From CAVYUC01 sp963783085 (GTDB taxonomy: Bacteria > Bacteroidota > Bacteroidia > Bacteroidales > Prolixibacteraceae), in the NCBI GenBank assembly GCA_963783085.1, contig CAWAMJ010000010.1:124001-188000 (forward strand): 64,000 nt of DNA, read 5' to 3'. Positions within the stretch are counted from its first letter, which is position 1. Each line of letters begins with the position of its first letter. Below the pieces are notes generated by a model, which saw only the letters and a program-made list of their open reading frames with translations, ran no database searches and was not told where the DNA came from. Positions 39,159 to 48,107 of this stretch are shown one piece after another. Position numbers and translations under genes: made by a program.

Positions 39159-40268
39159 ATGAAAACAGGGTTTGATGCCAAACGTGCTTTTCTAAACGAT
39201 TCCGGACTTGGAAATTACAGCCGGAATACTTTACTCGCCCTGAAAAAATATTATCCCGACAATCATTATGTTTTGTTTACCCCGGAGATAAAAGACGACC
39301 TTTTTAAAGATTACAGGGCATTCGACGTGATTTCACCCGACAGTTCTTTTGCAAAAATCTTTAAGTCGTTTTGGCGAAGCTTTTCGCTAAGCGGCCAGCT
39401 AAAAAAACATGAACTGGACATTTTTCACGGGCTGAGCAACGAACTGCCAGATGGAATTCATAATACGGATGTTCCTTCGGTGGTTACGGTTCACGATTTG
39501 ATTTTTATGAAATATCCACAGTTTTACAGGCCGGTTGACCGTAATATTTATTTCCGGAAAGTGAAATATGCATGTTCTGCGGCGACCCGAATTGTTGCCA
39601 TCAGCAACCAAACCAGGGAAGACATCCGCAAGTATTTCAAAGTAAATCCTGAAAAAATAGAAACCTTGCACCAGTCCGTCGATCCAATTTTTTTCGAGCA
39701 GCAAAATACCGGATCATTGCCTGAAAAGCTGGAAATACCGGCAAAGTTTATTCTGGCAGTCGGAACGCTGGAACATCGGAAAAACCAACTAACGCTGCTG
39801 AAGGCCATTCACTCCGGAAAAATAGAAGTACCGGTAGTTTTTGTTGGAAAACCTACCATATACGCCACTGAATTGCTGAAGTTTATTTCAGATAATCAAA
39901 TGGACAGCCAGGTGCATTTTCTGAATAACATTTCGTTAAAGGAATTGGCCGGATTATACCAACGCGCTGAATTGTCTGTTTACATTTCATTGTATGAAGG
40001 ATTCGGGCTGCCGGTAATTGAAGCAATGGCAAGCGGTTGTCCGGTAATTACTTCGAATGTTTCGTGCCTGCCTGAAACTGCCGGCAATGCTGCCGTTTTT
40101 GTAACTCCGACAGAAAAAAATGAACTGGCTGATAAAATAGAAACGTTACTTTACGATGAACCTTTGCGAAGAGATTTGATTCAGAAAGGAAAAGAACGGG
40201 CCAAACTTTTCCATCCCGAAACCTACTCCCAAAAACTGATTTCCCTTTACACGAATATCCTAAAATAA
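39159..40268 (+). CDS. GT4-family glycosyltransferase
   Basis: 369 residues with a GT-B fold. N-terminal DAKRAFLNDSGLGNYSRNTL binds the acceptor side; VTVHDLIFMKYPQFY and IVAISNQTREDI are typical of mannosyl-type GT4 enzymes. The nucleotide-sugar site ends with E-x7-E in YEGFGLPVIEAMASGCPVI. No membrane segment or signal is present, so it acts at the cytoplasmic face. Donor and acceptor are unknown. It is followed by tsaC four bases later and probably co-transcribed with it. Confidence 0.9.
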   Translation: MKTGFDAKRAFLNDSGLGNYSRNTLLALKKYYPDNHYVLFTPEIKDDLFKDYRAFDVISPDSSFAKIFKSFWRSFSLSGQLKKHELDIFHGLSNELPDGIHNTDVPSVVTVHDLIFMKYPQFYRPVDRNIYFRKVKYACSAATRIVAISNQTREDIRKYFKVNPEKIETLHQSVDPIFFEQQNTGSLPEKLEIPAKFILAVGTLEHRKNQLTLLKAIHSGKIEVPVVFVGKPTIYATELLKFISDNQMDSQVHFLNNISLKELAGLYQRAELSVYISLYEGFGLPVIEAMASGCPVITSNVSCLPETAGNAAVFVTPTEKNELADKIETLLYDEPLRRDLIQKGKERAKLFHPETYSQKLISLYTNILK

Positions 40269-40272
40269 AAAT

Positions 40273-40836
40273 ATGAATGAAGATTTGAAGAAAGCGGCAG
40301 AAGTCCTGAAAAACGGCGGTATAATCCTTTATCCAACCGACACCATTTGGGGAATCGGCTGCGATGCTACCAACGCAGATGCCGTTCAGAGGGTTTACGA
40401 TCTAAAAAAACGTGAAGATTCAAAAAGTATGCTGGTACTGATGGAAAACCCGGCGCTGCTCGATAGGTACGTGGATGATGTTCCGGAAGTTGCCTGGGAG
40501 TTGGTGGAAATTGCCACAACCCCGCTGACGGTTATTTACCCAAATGCCAAAAATCTGGCAGCCAATTTGATTGCCGCCGACGGAACAATCGGAATCCGGT
40601 TCACCAAAGAGGAATTCACGACTAAACTGCTGCAAAGGTTCAGGCGGCCGATCGTCTCAACGTCAGCCAATTTTAGCGGAGAAAAAGCGCCTGCTTTTTT
40701 CGATGAAATTTCGGAAGAAATCAAGAACCAGGTCGATTACGTTGTTCGGTACAGGCAAGATGACAGGACCCGGTATAAACCGTCAAGTATTATTAAACTC
40801 GGGCCGGGGGGGCAAATCGATATAATCAGAAAATAA
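40273..40836 (+). CDS. tsaC: threonylcarbamoyl-AMP synthase (TsaC/Sua5/YrdC)
   Basis: 187 residues, the YrdC domain alone without the Sua5 tail. Key lines are GGIILYPTDTIWGIGCDA, KKREDSKSMLVLM (substrate-binding Lys/Arg), IGIRFTK and IVSTSANFSGEKAP. It makes threonylcarbamoyl-adenylate from threonine, bicarbonate and ATP for the t6A modification of tRNA. The gene is translated just after the glycosyltransferase. A bidirectional terminator separates it from mscL. Confidence 0.94.
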   Translation: MNEDLKKAAEVLKNGGIILYPTDTIWGIGCDATNADAVQRVYDLKKREDSKSMLVLMENPALLDRYVDDVPEVAWELVEIATTPLTVIYPNAKNLAANLIAADGTIGIRFTKEEFTTKLLQRFRRPIVSTSANFSGEKAPAFFDEISEEIKNQVDYVVRYRQDDRTRYKPSSIIKLGPGGQIDIIRK

Positions 40837-40840
40837 AAAA

Positions 40841-40866
40841 AAACTGCCGGGGAGGCAGTTTTTTAG
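40841..40866. terminator. bidirectional terminator between tsaC and mscL
   Basis: AACTGCC, short GGGGA loop, GGCAGTT, with A-run on the left and T-run on the right, so it serves both converging genes. Confidence 0.88.
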
Positions 40867-40870
40867 TCGT

Positions 40871-41308
40871 TTAATTTTTTTCTTTCAGAATATCCCTGAT
40901 TTCAGCCAGCAAAATTTCTTCTTTCGATGGCGCCGGAGGTGGCGGTGGCGCAACTTCCTGCTTTCTTTTCATTCGGTTGTAAGCCTGAATAACCATAAAA
41001 ATGGAAAAGGCAATGATAAGGAAATCGAGAACAGTACTGATGAAAGCACCATACCTGATGGCAACTTCAGCAATTGGCGGTGAAATAATTTGATCACCTT
41101 GCATCACAGCTTCCTGCGGGTATTTCAGGATTATCCGCATGTTGGTGAAATCGCGGTTTCCGAGCAGTAGTCCAATTGGGGGCATCAGCACGTCGTTTAC
41201 GAAAGATGTAATTATTTTTCCGAAAGCAGCGCCAATAATTACGGCAACCGCCAAATCGAGGACGTTCCCCCGCATGGCGAATTTTTTGAATTCTTGTAAC
41301 ATTCCCAT
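40871..41308 (-). CDS. mscL: large-conductance mechanosensitive channel
   Basis: 145 residues. The first helix and pore (FKKFAMRGNVLDLAVAVIIGAAFGKIITSFVNDVLMPP) match MscL, with the hydrophobic gate residues in the first transmembrane helix. The second helix is YGAFISTVLDFLIIAFSIFMV. A proline-rich linker (PPPPPAPSKEE) and a C-terminal helical bundle close it. It opens under membrane tension to release solutes in hypo-osmotic shock. A periplasmic loop of about 35 residues is standard. Confidence 0.96.
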   Translation of the reverse strand: MGMLQEFKKFAMRGNVLDLAVAVIIGAAFGKIITSFVNDVLMPPIGLLLGNRDFTNMRIILKYPQEAVMQGDQIISPPIAEVAIRYGAFISTVLDFLIIAFSIFMVIQAYNRMKRKQEVAPPPPPAPSKEEILLAEIRDILKEKN

Positions 41309-41382
41309 CGTTTGAATTTTGTTAGTTTATTGAAGATAAAGTTTCTTACAATTTATGAAATTATTTCGGGATTGAAGCAAAA

Positions 41383-41410
41383 AAAACTGTTGTGAAATCA
41401 CAACAGTTTT
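41383..41410 (-). terminator. terminator after the head-GIN gene
   Basis: Perfect 12-bp stem AAAACTGTTGTG / CACAACAGTTTT around AAAT; on the minus strand a T-run follows. Confidence 0.85.
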
Positions 41411-41432
41411 GCTAAAAATCAGGCGCTGTCAT

Positions 41433-42140
41433 TCACATCTTTTTGACTTTTCCCGAACCTGCCACTGAAGAATCGACATTCGGATTTCCATTGTAATAAA
41501 CGCTTCCGGAACCTGCAATGCGGACGGTTAGCGATCCATGCGATGAAACCGTACAATTTCCTGAACCACTAATCCTGACATTCACATCTGTTGCATCAAA
41601 ATTTTCGGCTTTAACGCCGCCCGATCCGGAAACAGCAACAGTGAAACTTTCTGCTGTCCCTCCATCGTTTATCGAAATATCACCTGATCCGGAAACAGAG
41701 GCTTTTATGTTTTCGGCGGCCAATTCTTCGAGAGTGATATCTCCGCTGCCGCTAATTGCCAAATCAAGTTCGCGGGCGCTGATTTTATTTTCCGCAATAA
41801 TATCACCCGAGCCTGAAATGCTTAGCCCTTCGATTTTCGGCATGGTAATAAATATTTCAATTTTACCCGGATCAAATGAATTCCGGAAAAAATTACGCTG
41901 TGGAAACCGGATAATTAATTTATCGTTTTTTACTTCGGTAATAATATCTTCCAGGACTGAAGGTTTGGCAACAATTTCCACACTTTGTTTATCTCCCTGT
42001 TCCACATATAATTTTCCGGATACGCTGAGTGCAATTGCCGTAAAGGACGGAACATTGCGGGTTTCATCTTCCGCAATAGCAGGGTATGCCAATGTTATTC
42101 CGGTTATCAGCAGGATTAAATAAAGAAATTTTGTTTTCAT
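41433..42140 (-). CDS. head GIN (DUF2807) repeat-containing secreted protein
   Basis: I use the ATG at 42140 (MKTKFLYLILLITGITLA), which gives a clean Sec signal. The mature protein of about 215 residues is a right-handed beta-helix of the putative auto-transporter adhesin head-GIN type. It has recurring SGSGD or SGSG turns (ISGSGDI, ISGSGDITLEEL, VSGSGDISI, VSGSGGVK, ISGSGN, IAGSGSV, VAGSGKV). These proteins are common in Bacteroidota; role at the surface is unproven. It is a single-gene unit with its own terminator. Confidence 0.88.
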   Translation of the reverse strand: MKTKFLYLILLITGITLAYPAIAEDETRNVPSFTAIALSVSGKLYVEQGDKQSVEIVAKPSVLEDIITEVKNDKLIIRFPQRNFFRNSFDPGKIEIFITMPKIEGLSISGSGDIIAENKISARELDLAISGSGDITLEELAAENIKASVSGSGDISINDGGTAESFTVAVSGSGGVKAENFDATDVNVRISGSGNCTVSSHGSLTVRIAGSGSVYYNGNPNVDSSVAGSGKVKKM

Positions 42141-42264
42141 GAGCATTATTTTTAGCATTTAATTATACGTTGAATGGACGCACAAACATTTTGAAAGTTT
42201 CATAATTTCCGTGGTTATTTCAAAAACTTCAGCAAAAAAGAGTGTGTATATAAAAAATGGGTTT

Positions 42265-42795
42265 CTAGTCTTCAATCAAACCCTCCGGCAGATCGAGAAC
42301 CAGAATTTTATTTTTTTTATCGGTGGAAACGACAAAGTCGTTGTTGAATGGGATCAGGATTTGTCTATTTTCATTGGAAACCGTCAGGACAATATTACCG
42401 GAATAATCATCTATTTCAGAGATTCTTCCGATTTCCCCCCGTTTTTTATCCTTCAGCATGTAATTCAGAAACGACGAATCAGCGTTGTTATCGTCATCAT
42501 CAATAATTTCATTTTTAAAAAGGTACACTTCTTTCCCAACCAACCGGCGTGCGTTATCTTCGGTTTCCACCCAATCAAAAGTTATCAGTGCAGTTTTTTC
42601 TGATTTGAACCGGATTCCGTCAGCCGAAACAAAAAACGGAACAAGCAGGCCTTCCAAATCAATAAAAAAGCATTGTGCGTCTTCAACCGCCAATTCAAAT
42701 TGTGGCTCGAATTCCAATGCTATTTCTCCGTGCACTCCGTGCGTTTTCCGCACGAAACCTACTCGTCGGCAATCGCTTTTTGGTATGGTTTCCAT
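42265..42795 (-). CDS. rimM: 16S rRNA processing protein RimM
   Basis: About 176 residues from the ATG at 42795 (METIPKSDCRRVGFVRKTHG). The N-terminal RimM beta-barrel contains GVHGEIALE and the C-terminal PRC barrel the segments GRISEIDDYSGN and ILVLDLPEG. RimM binds S19 and matures the 30S head. It follows rpsP, the usual order, but a terminator lies between them. The longer upstream frame is not needed. Confidence 0.93.
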   Translation of the reverse strand: METIPKSDCRRVGFVRKTHGVHGEIALEFEPQFELAVEDAQCFFIDLEGLLVPFFVSADGIRFKSEKTALITFDWVETEDNARRLVGKEVYLFKNEIIDDDDNNADSSFLNYMLKDKKRGEIGRISEIDDYSGNIVLTVSNENRQILIPFNNDFVVSTDKKNKILVLDLPEGLIED

Positions 42796-42835
42796 ATTTG
42801 CAAATATAATAATTTTGGCTCCTGCGAGGCATAAA

Positions 42836-42863
42836 AAAACCACCCGTGGAATAACGGATGGTT
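42836..42863 (-). terminator. terminator between rpsP and rimM
   Basis: On the minus strand CCATCCGT, a 6-base loop, ACGGGTGG (one G-U pair), then seven T. Confidence 0.72.
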
Positions 42864-42918
42864 CTTTGTTTTACCGGTTAAAACTTTTTTATACCAAATA
42901 ATTCAGGAATTATTCAGA

Positions 42919-43647
42919 TTAAGATTTCTTTTCTTCGTTATCAGAAGGTTCATCTTTAGTTTCTTCTTTCTTTTCTTCAGCAGCTTTTTCCTCAGCTTTT
43001 ATCGCTTCGGCTTTAGCTTCTTCGGTTGGGGCCGGTTCTTTATTCACTTCTGCCTCTTTGGCGGCCTCTTCCGGTTTTTTTTCTTCGGCAGCCGGTGTTT
43101 CTGCCGTTGTAGCTTCAACTTCAGGTGTTTCCACCTCATCTGCTTCATCGTCTTCCTGAGCTTCCTGCGAGTTTGCTTCTTGAGCTAATTCTGCATTTTT
43201 AGCTGCAATTGCAGCTGCTCTTTCCTCGTTGATTTTTGCTTCCGCTTCAAGTTGTTTTTTTGCAACAGAATCAGCCTCGCCGGCTAATTTGTCGATTTTA
43301 GCCTGAATTTTGGCATCTTTTTCAGTCAGCCATTTATCCAGTCGCTTTTCAGCTTCAGCTTCATCGAAAGCTCCTTTTTTTACTCCACCCATCAGGTGTT
43401 TTTTGTAAAGTACACCTTTGTACGACAATATTGCCCGTACGGTGTCAGTTGGTTGTGCGCCTTTTGTAAGCCAGTCGTAAGCTTTGTCAAAATCGAGATC
43501 TATTGTAGCAGGATTCGTATTTGGATTATACATGCCAATCCGTTCAACGTACCTGCCATCTCGTGGCGCCCTGCTATCTGCTACCACAATGTGGTAGAAA
43601 GCATAACGTTTGCGGCCGTGCCGCGCTAATCTCATTTTTACTGGCAT
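42919..43647 (-). CDS. rpsP: 30S ribosomal protein S16 with long acidic C-terminal tail
   Basis: 242 residues, against about 80-90 in most bacteria. The first 85 residues are canonical S16 (MPVKMRLARHGRKRYAFYHI, VVADSRAPRDGRYVERIG). From about 110 a helical then low-complexity Ala/Glu/Lys tail extends 130 residues. Tails of this type are frequent in Bacteroidota, although this one is at the long end. The tail is probably disordered and lies outside the ribosome core. Its composition is repetitive, so its exact length may vary between strains. Confidence 0.95.
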   Translation of the reverse strand: MPVKMRLARHGRKRYAFYHIVVADSRAPRDGRYVERIGMYNPNTNPATIDLDFDKAYDWLTKGAQPTDTVRAILSYKGVLYKKHLMGGVKKGAFDEAEAEKRLDKWLTEKDAKIQAKIDKLAGEADSVAKKQLEAEAKINEERAAAIAAKNAELAQEANSQEAQEDDEADEVETPEVEATTAETPAAEEKKPEEAAKEAEVNKEPAPTEEAKAEAIKAEEKAAEEKKEETKDEPSDNEEKKS

Positions 43648-43810
43648 AATTCTATTTTAAAATTTGAAAAATGTGGCCGCAAAGATAGAATAAAAATCTG
43701 TTTAAGAAACAGGTGATTGGTTTTTTCCGGCATTCTTTTGCCATTGAACAACTTTTTAAACCGTTACTAAAAAACCATCAACCGGGCGGATAGAACAGGG
43801 GGCAGGCACA

Positions 43811-43837
43811 AAAAAAAGGCAGCTTCAACAAGCTGCC
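43811..43837 (-). terminator. terminator after frr
   Basis: GGCAGCTT (43818-43825), loop CAAC, AAGCTGCC (43830-43837); on the minus strand it is followed by seven T. Confidence 0.85.
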
Positions 43838-43891
43838 TCAAAGCCATGAAAACAATTAAACAATGTTCAGAAAACAGAAAACTAGAAACAA

Positions 43892-44455
43892 TTAAATCGT
43901 CATTATATCTTTTTCTTTAGCTTCCACTAAAGTATCCACTTTTTTTCCGTAATTATCCGTCATTTTTTGAACTTCCGCTTCCGCATCTTTTTCCACATCT
44001 TCCGACAGACCATCTTTAAGCAATTTTTTCAAGTCGTCATTCGCATCTTTTCTTGCTGTTCGTATGCTAACCTTTGCGTTTTCTCCTTCCTGGTGTACCT
44101 GTTTTACCAGTTGTTTTCTACGTTCTTCAGTTAGTACCGGTATATTTATACGAATAATTTCGCCATTGTTTTCAGGATTCAACCCTAAATTTGCAGCCAT
44201 GATTGATTTTTCTATCACAGGAATCATATTTTTTTCCCATGGCTGCACTGCAATTGTTCTTGCATCCGGGGTGCTGACATTCGACACCTGGTTAAGCGGA
44301 GTCATGCTACCATAATATTCAACCTGAATTCCTTCGAGCATGGCGGGAGATGCTTTCCCTGCCCTGATGTGTACCAATTCCTTCTCGAGGTGCCGGATAG
44401 CGGCACTCATGTTTTCCACACAACTTTCCAGAATAAAATCGACTTCTTCTTGCAT
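43892..44455 (-). CDS. frr: ribosome recycling factor
   Basis: 187 residues with RRF signatures: LEKELVHIRAGKASPAMLEG, VEYYGSMTPLNQVSNVSTPD, LTEERRKQLVKQVHQEGENAK and VSIRTARKDAND. It dissociates the post-termination ribosome with EF-G. It follows pyrH on the same strand after 111 bp, the common pyrH-frr order. Length is normal. A strong terminator follows. Confidence 0.97.
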   Translation of the reverse strand: MQEEVDFILESCVENMSAAIRHLEKELVHIRAGKASPAMLEGIQVEYYGSMTPLNQVSNVSTPDARTIAVQPWEKNMIPVIEKSIMAANLGLNPENNGEIIRINIPVLTEERRKQLVKQVHQEGENAKVSIRTARKDANDDLKKLLKDGLSEDVEKDAEAEVQKMTDNYGKKVDTLVEAKEKDIMTI

Positions 44456-44566
44456 TGATTTAAAACACTGAGTTTTTTACCTTGGATTGTAGCAAATATA
44501 GAAAAAATAGCTTTACACGAAAATTTTTTATTTAATAAGTTCCCGAAATATTGTGGCTATCGCAGG

Positions 44567-45274
44567 TTAAAACACAATAGTTCCGATGTTTTCACCGTTT
44601 ACCACCTTTTTTAAGTTCCCTGTTTTATCCATATTGAAAACGAGCACCGGCAAGTTGTTTTCCTTGCATAAAGTAGTGGCCGTGAGGTCCATAACTTTCA
44701 GGTTTTTTGCATAAATATCATCAAAGCTAATTTTGTCGAACTTTTTGGCGCCGGCCACTTTTTCCGGATCGGCGGAATAAACTCCATCTACACGGGTGCC
44801 TTTCATCATTACATCGGCTTCAATTTCCACAGCGCGCAAAGCGCTGGCAGTATCGGTGGTAAAATAAGGATTGCCGGTGCCTGCAGCAATAATGGCAACT
44901 TCTTTTCTGTTTAGCGCACCAATTGCTTTTTCCTTTGAATAATATACGCCAACCGGCTCCATTCGAATGGCCGTAAATACAGTCGATTTTATTCCGGCGT
45001 TTTTCAGTGCCGAACCAAGCGCCAGACTATTAATCACAGTTGCCAGCATTCCCATCTGATCGCCTTTTACCCTGTCGAAACCTTTGGCAGCGCCACTCAA
45101 TCCCCTGAATATATTTCCGCCTCCAATAACAATTCCCGTTTGAACTCCCATGTTCACAATTTCGGCGATTTGGCCGGCATATTCATTTAACCGTTGTTCG
45201 TCGATCCCGTATTTTTGTTCGCCCATTAATGACTCGCCACTGAGTTTTAGAAGAATTCGCTTGTATTTTGTCAT
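44567..45274 (-). CDS. pyrH: UMP kinase
   Basis: About 235 residues from the ATG at 45274 (MTKYKRILLKLSGESLMGEQ); a start at 45334 adds an unrelated leader and was not used. The amino-acid-kinase fold shows GIVIGGGNIFRGL, KGDQMGMLATVINSLAL, GTGNPYFTTDTASALRA and DGVYSADPEKV. It phosphorylates UMP to UDP. No rpsB or tsf is upstream; instead a 440-bp gap and the acyl-CoA ligase lie there. Confidence 0.96.
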   Translation of the reverse strand: MTKYKRILLKLSGESLMGEQKYGIDEQRLNEYAGQIAEIVNMGVQTGIVIGGGNIFRGLSGAAKGFDRVKGDQMGMLATVINSLALGSALKNAGIKSTVFTAIRMEPVGVYYSKEKAIGALNRKEVAIIAAGTGNPYFTTDTASALRAVEIEADVMMKGTRVDGVYSADPEKVAGAKKFDKISFDDIYAKNLKVMDLTATTLCKENNLPVLVFNMDKTGNLKKVVNGENIGTIVF

Positions 45275-45325
45275 TATTTTATTTTTAAAAGGTTGTAAAG
45301 ATAAAAAATCGATGTGTGGGAAAAT

Positions 45326-45357
45326 AAAAGCCACTTGTAAAGATACAAATGGCTTTT
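45326..45357 (-). terminator. hairpin upstream of pyrH, possible terminator
   Basis: AAAAGCCA(C)TTGT pairs with ACAA(A)TGGCTTTT around AAAGAT. On the minus strand a T-rich stretch follows. It would end transcripts coming from the right. Confidence 0.55.
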
Positions 45358-45711
45358 GAACTAATTGCTGTTTAATTGTTTTCGCCCTGTTGGGGAATTG
45401 CTATTTAAAAACTACTCTATGATCTGTCCTTTAGAAGCTGTTTTCTCATTTCAGCCGGGCAAAGTAGCTGGTTTTTATTCGCCTGGATTATGATTGAAAT
45501 CATGAAAAAAACTGGGAAGGCGCCCCTGGATTTCTGAATGTTTTTAAAACATCATGGTTACCATCAAAATGATATTTTAAAAGCTGGATTTATTTCAGTC
45601 TTTCGGGGACGGCCCGCTTCGGCTTAGAATCAAAAAAAACAGTGTTTGATCTGGTTTTTTTTCATGAAATTAAGGGTGTTAACATTTATTTAACGTTGCG
45701 AACCCGGTAAG
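45358..45711. other. 354-bp gap without a recognised gene
   Basis: No frame of note on either strand. AT-rich, with several A and T runs and a short GC island (about 45595-45620). I see no known element or repeat. Confidence 0.5.
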
Positions 45712-47364
45712 CTACACAATCTCGATTCCTTGTTTATGACACAATTCAACACCAATTTCACTTAGCTTGTATTTCTGTATTTTCCCGCTGGCTGTCATCG
45801 GAAATTCATCCACAAAAAAGATGTACTTCGGAGTTTTGAACCTTGCTATTTTTCCCCGGCAAAAATCAATCACTTCCGCTTCATTGAGTTGGCTGCCTTC
45901 TTTCAGTTTGATAAATGCAGCCACTTCTTCGCCATATTTTTTACTTGGAATGCCTGCCACTTCCACCGTTTCAATCTGGGGAATCCGGTACAGGTAATTT
46001 TCGATTTCCCGCGGGTATATATTTTCGCCGCCACGGATTATCATATCTTTTATCCGGCCTGTAATTTTATAGAAACCATCTTTTGTTTTAACCGCCAGGT
46101 CACCGGAATGCAACCAACCTTCACTGTCTATTGCTTTTCGGGTAGCTTCCGGATCGTTGTAATATCCTTTCATAATGTTGTAGCCCCGGCAGCAAATTTC
46201 TCCCTGTGTTCCGGGACCACATTCTTCGCCTGATTCAGGATCAACAATTTTCACTTCCACATTTGGCAATTCGAAACCCACGGTTGTTGCTTTAACTTCG
46301 GTTGAATTGTGCGTGCGTGTGGCGGTCATACCCGGTGAGGTTTCGGTTAAGCCGTAAACTATAATAATGTCTTTTGCATGCATTTTGGTCATCACCTGGT
46401 TCATTGTTTCGATGGGGCATGGGGCTCCCGCCATAATTCCGGTACGGAGCGAGCTTAAATCGAACATGTCGAACATCGGGTGGTTTAGTTCGGCAATGAA
46501 CATGGTCGGTACGCCGTAAATTGCAGTACACTTTTCTTTTTGAACAGAAGCCAGCACCAGCAGCGGGTTGAAATCTTCAGTGAATACCATGGTTGCGCCA
46601 TGGGTAATAATGGCACATACGGCGAGAACACTCCCGAAACAGTGAAATAAGGGAACACAAACCAGTAACCGGTCGTCGGATGTGTATTTCATGCATTGTC
46701 CGGCAGAGTAACCGTTGTTCAGGATATTATGGTGTGAAAGCATCACTCCTTTGGGGAACCCGGTAGTGCCCGAAGTATATTGCATATTAATAACATCGTG
46801 GCAATTGAGTGATTCTTTTATACTTTCCAGTTCGAAATCGTCCACATGTTGCCCCAGTAAAAGCAGTTCGGCCGTGTTGAACATACCGCGGTGTTTTTGC
46901 TGCCCGATAAATGCAACATTTTTTAACTCCGGAAATTTTTTGCTCCTGATTTCGCCGCGCGGGTGCGTTTTTAATTCAGGGACCAATTCGAAGATCATTT
47001 CCACATAATCGCTGTCGCGAAAACCATCAACAAGAAACAACGTATTGACATCGGCGTTTTGCAACAGATATTCAAGTTCGGCCAGCTTATAATTGGTATT
47101 AATGGTAACTAAAACAGCCCCGATTTTTGCTGTGGCAAACATTACCGTGAGCCAGTCGGGAACATTTTTCGCCCAAATACCCACTTTATCGCCAGGTTTC
47201 ACGCCAATAAAGAGCAATCCTTTTGCCAGCGCATCAACACGTTCATTAAATTGTTTATAGGTAAATCGCAAATCTCTGTCCGGATATACAACAAATTCTT
47301 TATCAGGTGTTTCGAAGGCCCATTTTTCCAGGATTTCCCCCAACGTGTAATCGAGTAACTGCAT
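45712..47364 (-). CDS. AMP-binding acyl-CoA ligase
   Basis: About 550 residues from the ATG at 47364 (MQLLDYTLGEILEKW); longer starts reach into the preceding gene. ANL-superfamily motifs are intact: YTSGTTGFPKGVMLSH (P-loop), YGLTETSPG, GWLHSGDLAVK and the catalytic C-terminal lysine in ASGKIQKYKL. It activates a carboxylic acid, probably a fatty acid, to an acyl-AMP and then to acyl-CoA. Its partner just upstream is an HTH-cupin protein, a recurrent pairing that suggests the ligase is controlled by it. Confidence 0.93.
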   Translation of the reverse strand: MQLLDYTLGEILEKWAFETPDKEFVVYPDRDLRFTYKQFNERVDALAKGLLFIGVKPGDKVGIWAKNVPDWLTVMFATAKIGAVLVTINTNYKLAELEYLLQNADVNTLFLVDGFRDSDYVEMIFELVPELKTHPRGEIRSKKFPELKNVAFIGQQKHRGMFNTAELLLLGQHVDDFELESIKESLNCHDVINMQYTSGTTGFPKGVMLSHHNILNNGYSAGQCMKYTSDDRLLVCVPLFHCFGSVLAVCAIITHGATMVFTEDFNPLLVLASVQKEKCTAIYGVPTMFIAELNHPMFDMFDLSSLRTGIMAGAPCPIETMNQVMTKMHAKDIIIVYGLTETSPGMTATRTHNSTEVKATTVGFELPNVEVKIVDPESGEECGPGTQGEICCRGYNIMKGYYNDPEATRKAIDSEGWLHSGDLAVKTKDGFYKITGRIKDMIIRGGENIYPREIENYLYRIPQIETVEVAGIPSKKYGEEVAAFIKLKEGSQLNEAEVIDFCRGKIARFKTPKYIFFVDEFPMTASGKIQKYKLSEIGVELCHKQGIEIV

Positions 47365-47404
47365 GGTTAAATTTTTTCGAAGTGGATTTTTACCGGAAAC
47401 CGGA

Positions 47405-47980
47405 TTAAACCGGTGCATAAACAACGGCCAGGATTTTGGCTGCTTCGTTGCCGCCTGCATGAACATTATGAGCCACTACCGAATCAAGGTAAATGGTGTC
47501 GCCATGGTTTAAATGGTAAACATCTTTTCCATAATTGATTTCTACTTCTCCTTCCAGCACATAAATAAACTCTTCCCCTTCGTGCGACGAAAGTTTGTAA
47601 TCCGATTCTTTTGACGGCTCAATTTCCACGATGAATGGCTCCATGTGCCTGCCGGTTTTATCCTGCGCCAGCGAGAAAAAGTTCAGGTGTTCGCGGTTTT
47701 TTTCATTTTTAGTTGAAAAACTTAATCCGGGCATTTCTTCGCCGGCTTTCACAATTACAGGTCCAAGCTGGTCCTGATCGTCGAGAAACGTACCGATTCG
47801 AACTCCAAGTGCCCGCGATATTTTAATCAGGTGCCCCAGCGAGGGTACAAAACCTTTTTCTTCAATTTTTTCGATTTGTTTTATATCGAGGTTGGCGTTA
47901 AAAGCCAGTTCCTCTCTGCTGATTTGCCGGAATTCGCGGAACTCTTTGATTTTATTCCCCAGATTTTTCCTGTTGCTCAT
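47405..47980 (-). CDS. XRE-cupin transcriptional regulator
   Basis: About 191 residues from the ATG at 47980 (MSNRKNLGNKIKEFRE). An N-terminal Cro/C1 HTH (REELAFNANLDIKQIEKIEE) precedes a cupin barrel with metal ligands in SSHEGEEFIYVLEGEVEI and LNHGDTIYLDSVVAHNV. Such PuuR-like proteins sense small ligands. It is 40 bp upstream of the acyl-CoA ligase on the same strand, and the two probably form one transcript. No operator was found. Confidence 0.9.
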   Translation of the reverse strand: MSNRKNLGNKIKEFREFRQISREELAFNANLDIKQIEKIEEKGFVPSLGHLIKISRALGVRIGTFLDDQDQLGPVIVKAGEEMPGLSFSTKNEKNREHLNFFSLAQDKTGRHMEPFIVEIEPSKESDYKLSSHEGEEFIYVLEGEVEINYGKDVYHLNHGDTIYLDSVVAHNVHAGGNEAAKILAVVYAPV

Positions 47981-48054
47981 TATGTCTGATTTTATTAGGG
48001 AACAAAAGTATAATTTGCGGGGAAAAGTAGCAACAGTAGTGGAAATCAATTTTC

Positions 48055-48088
48055 ACAGGCGGCCGGAAATCGTTTTCCGGCCGCCTGT
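48055..48088. terminator. strong hairpin terminator after glgP
   Basis: Perfect 15-bp stem ACAGGCGGCCGGAAA / TTTCCGGCCGCCTGT with a TCGT loop. It lies 20 bp past the glgP stop, followed on the minus strand by GAAAATTG rather than a long T-run. Confidence 0.75.
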
Positions 48089-48107
48089 TTTAATTAAAAG
48101 ATTTTGT

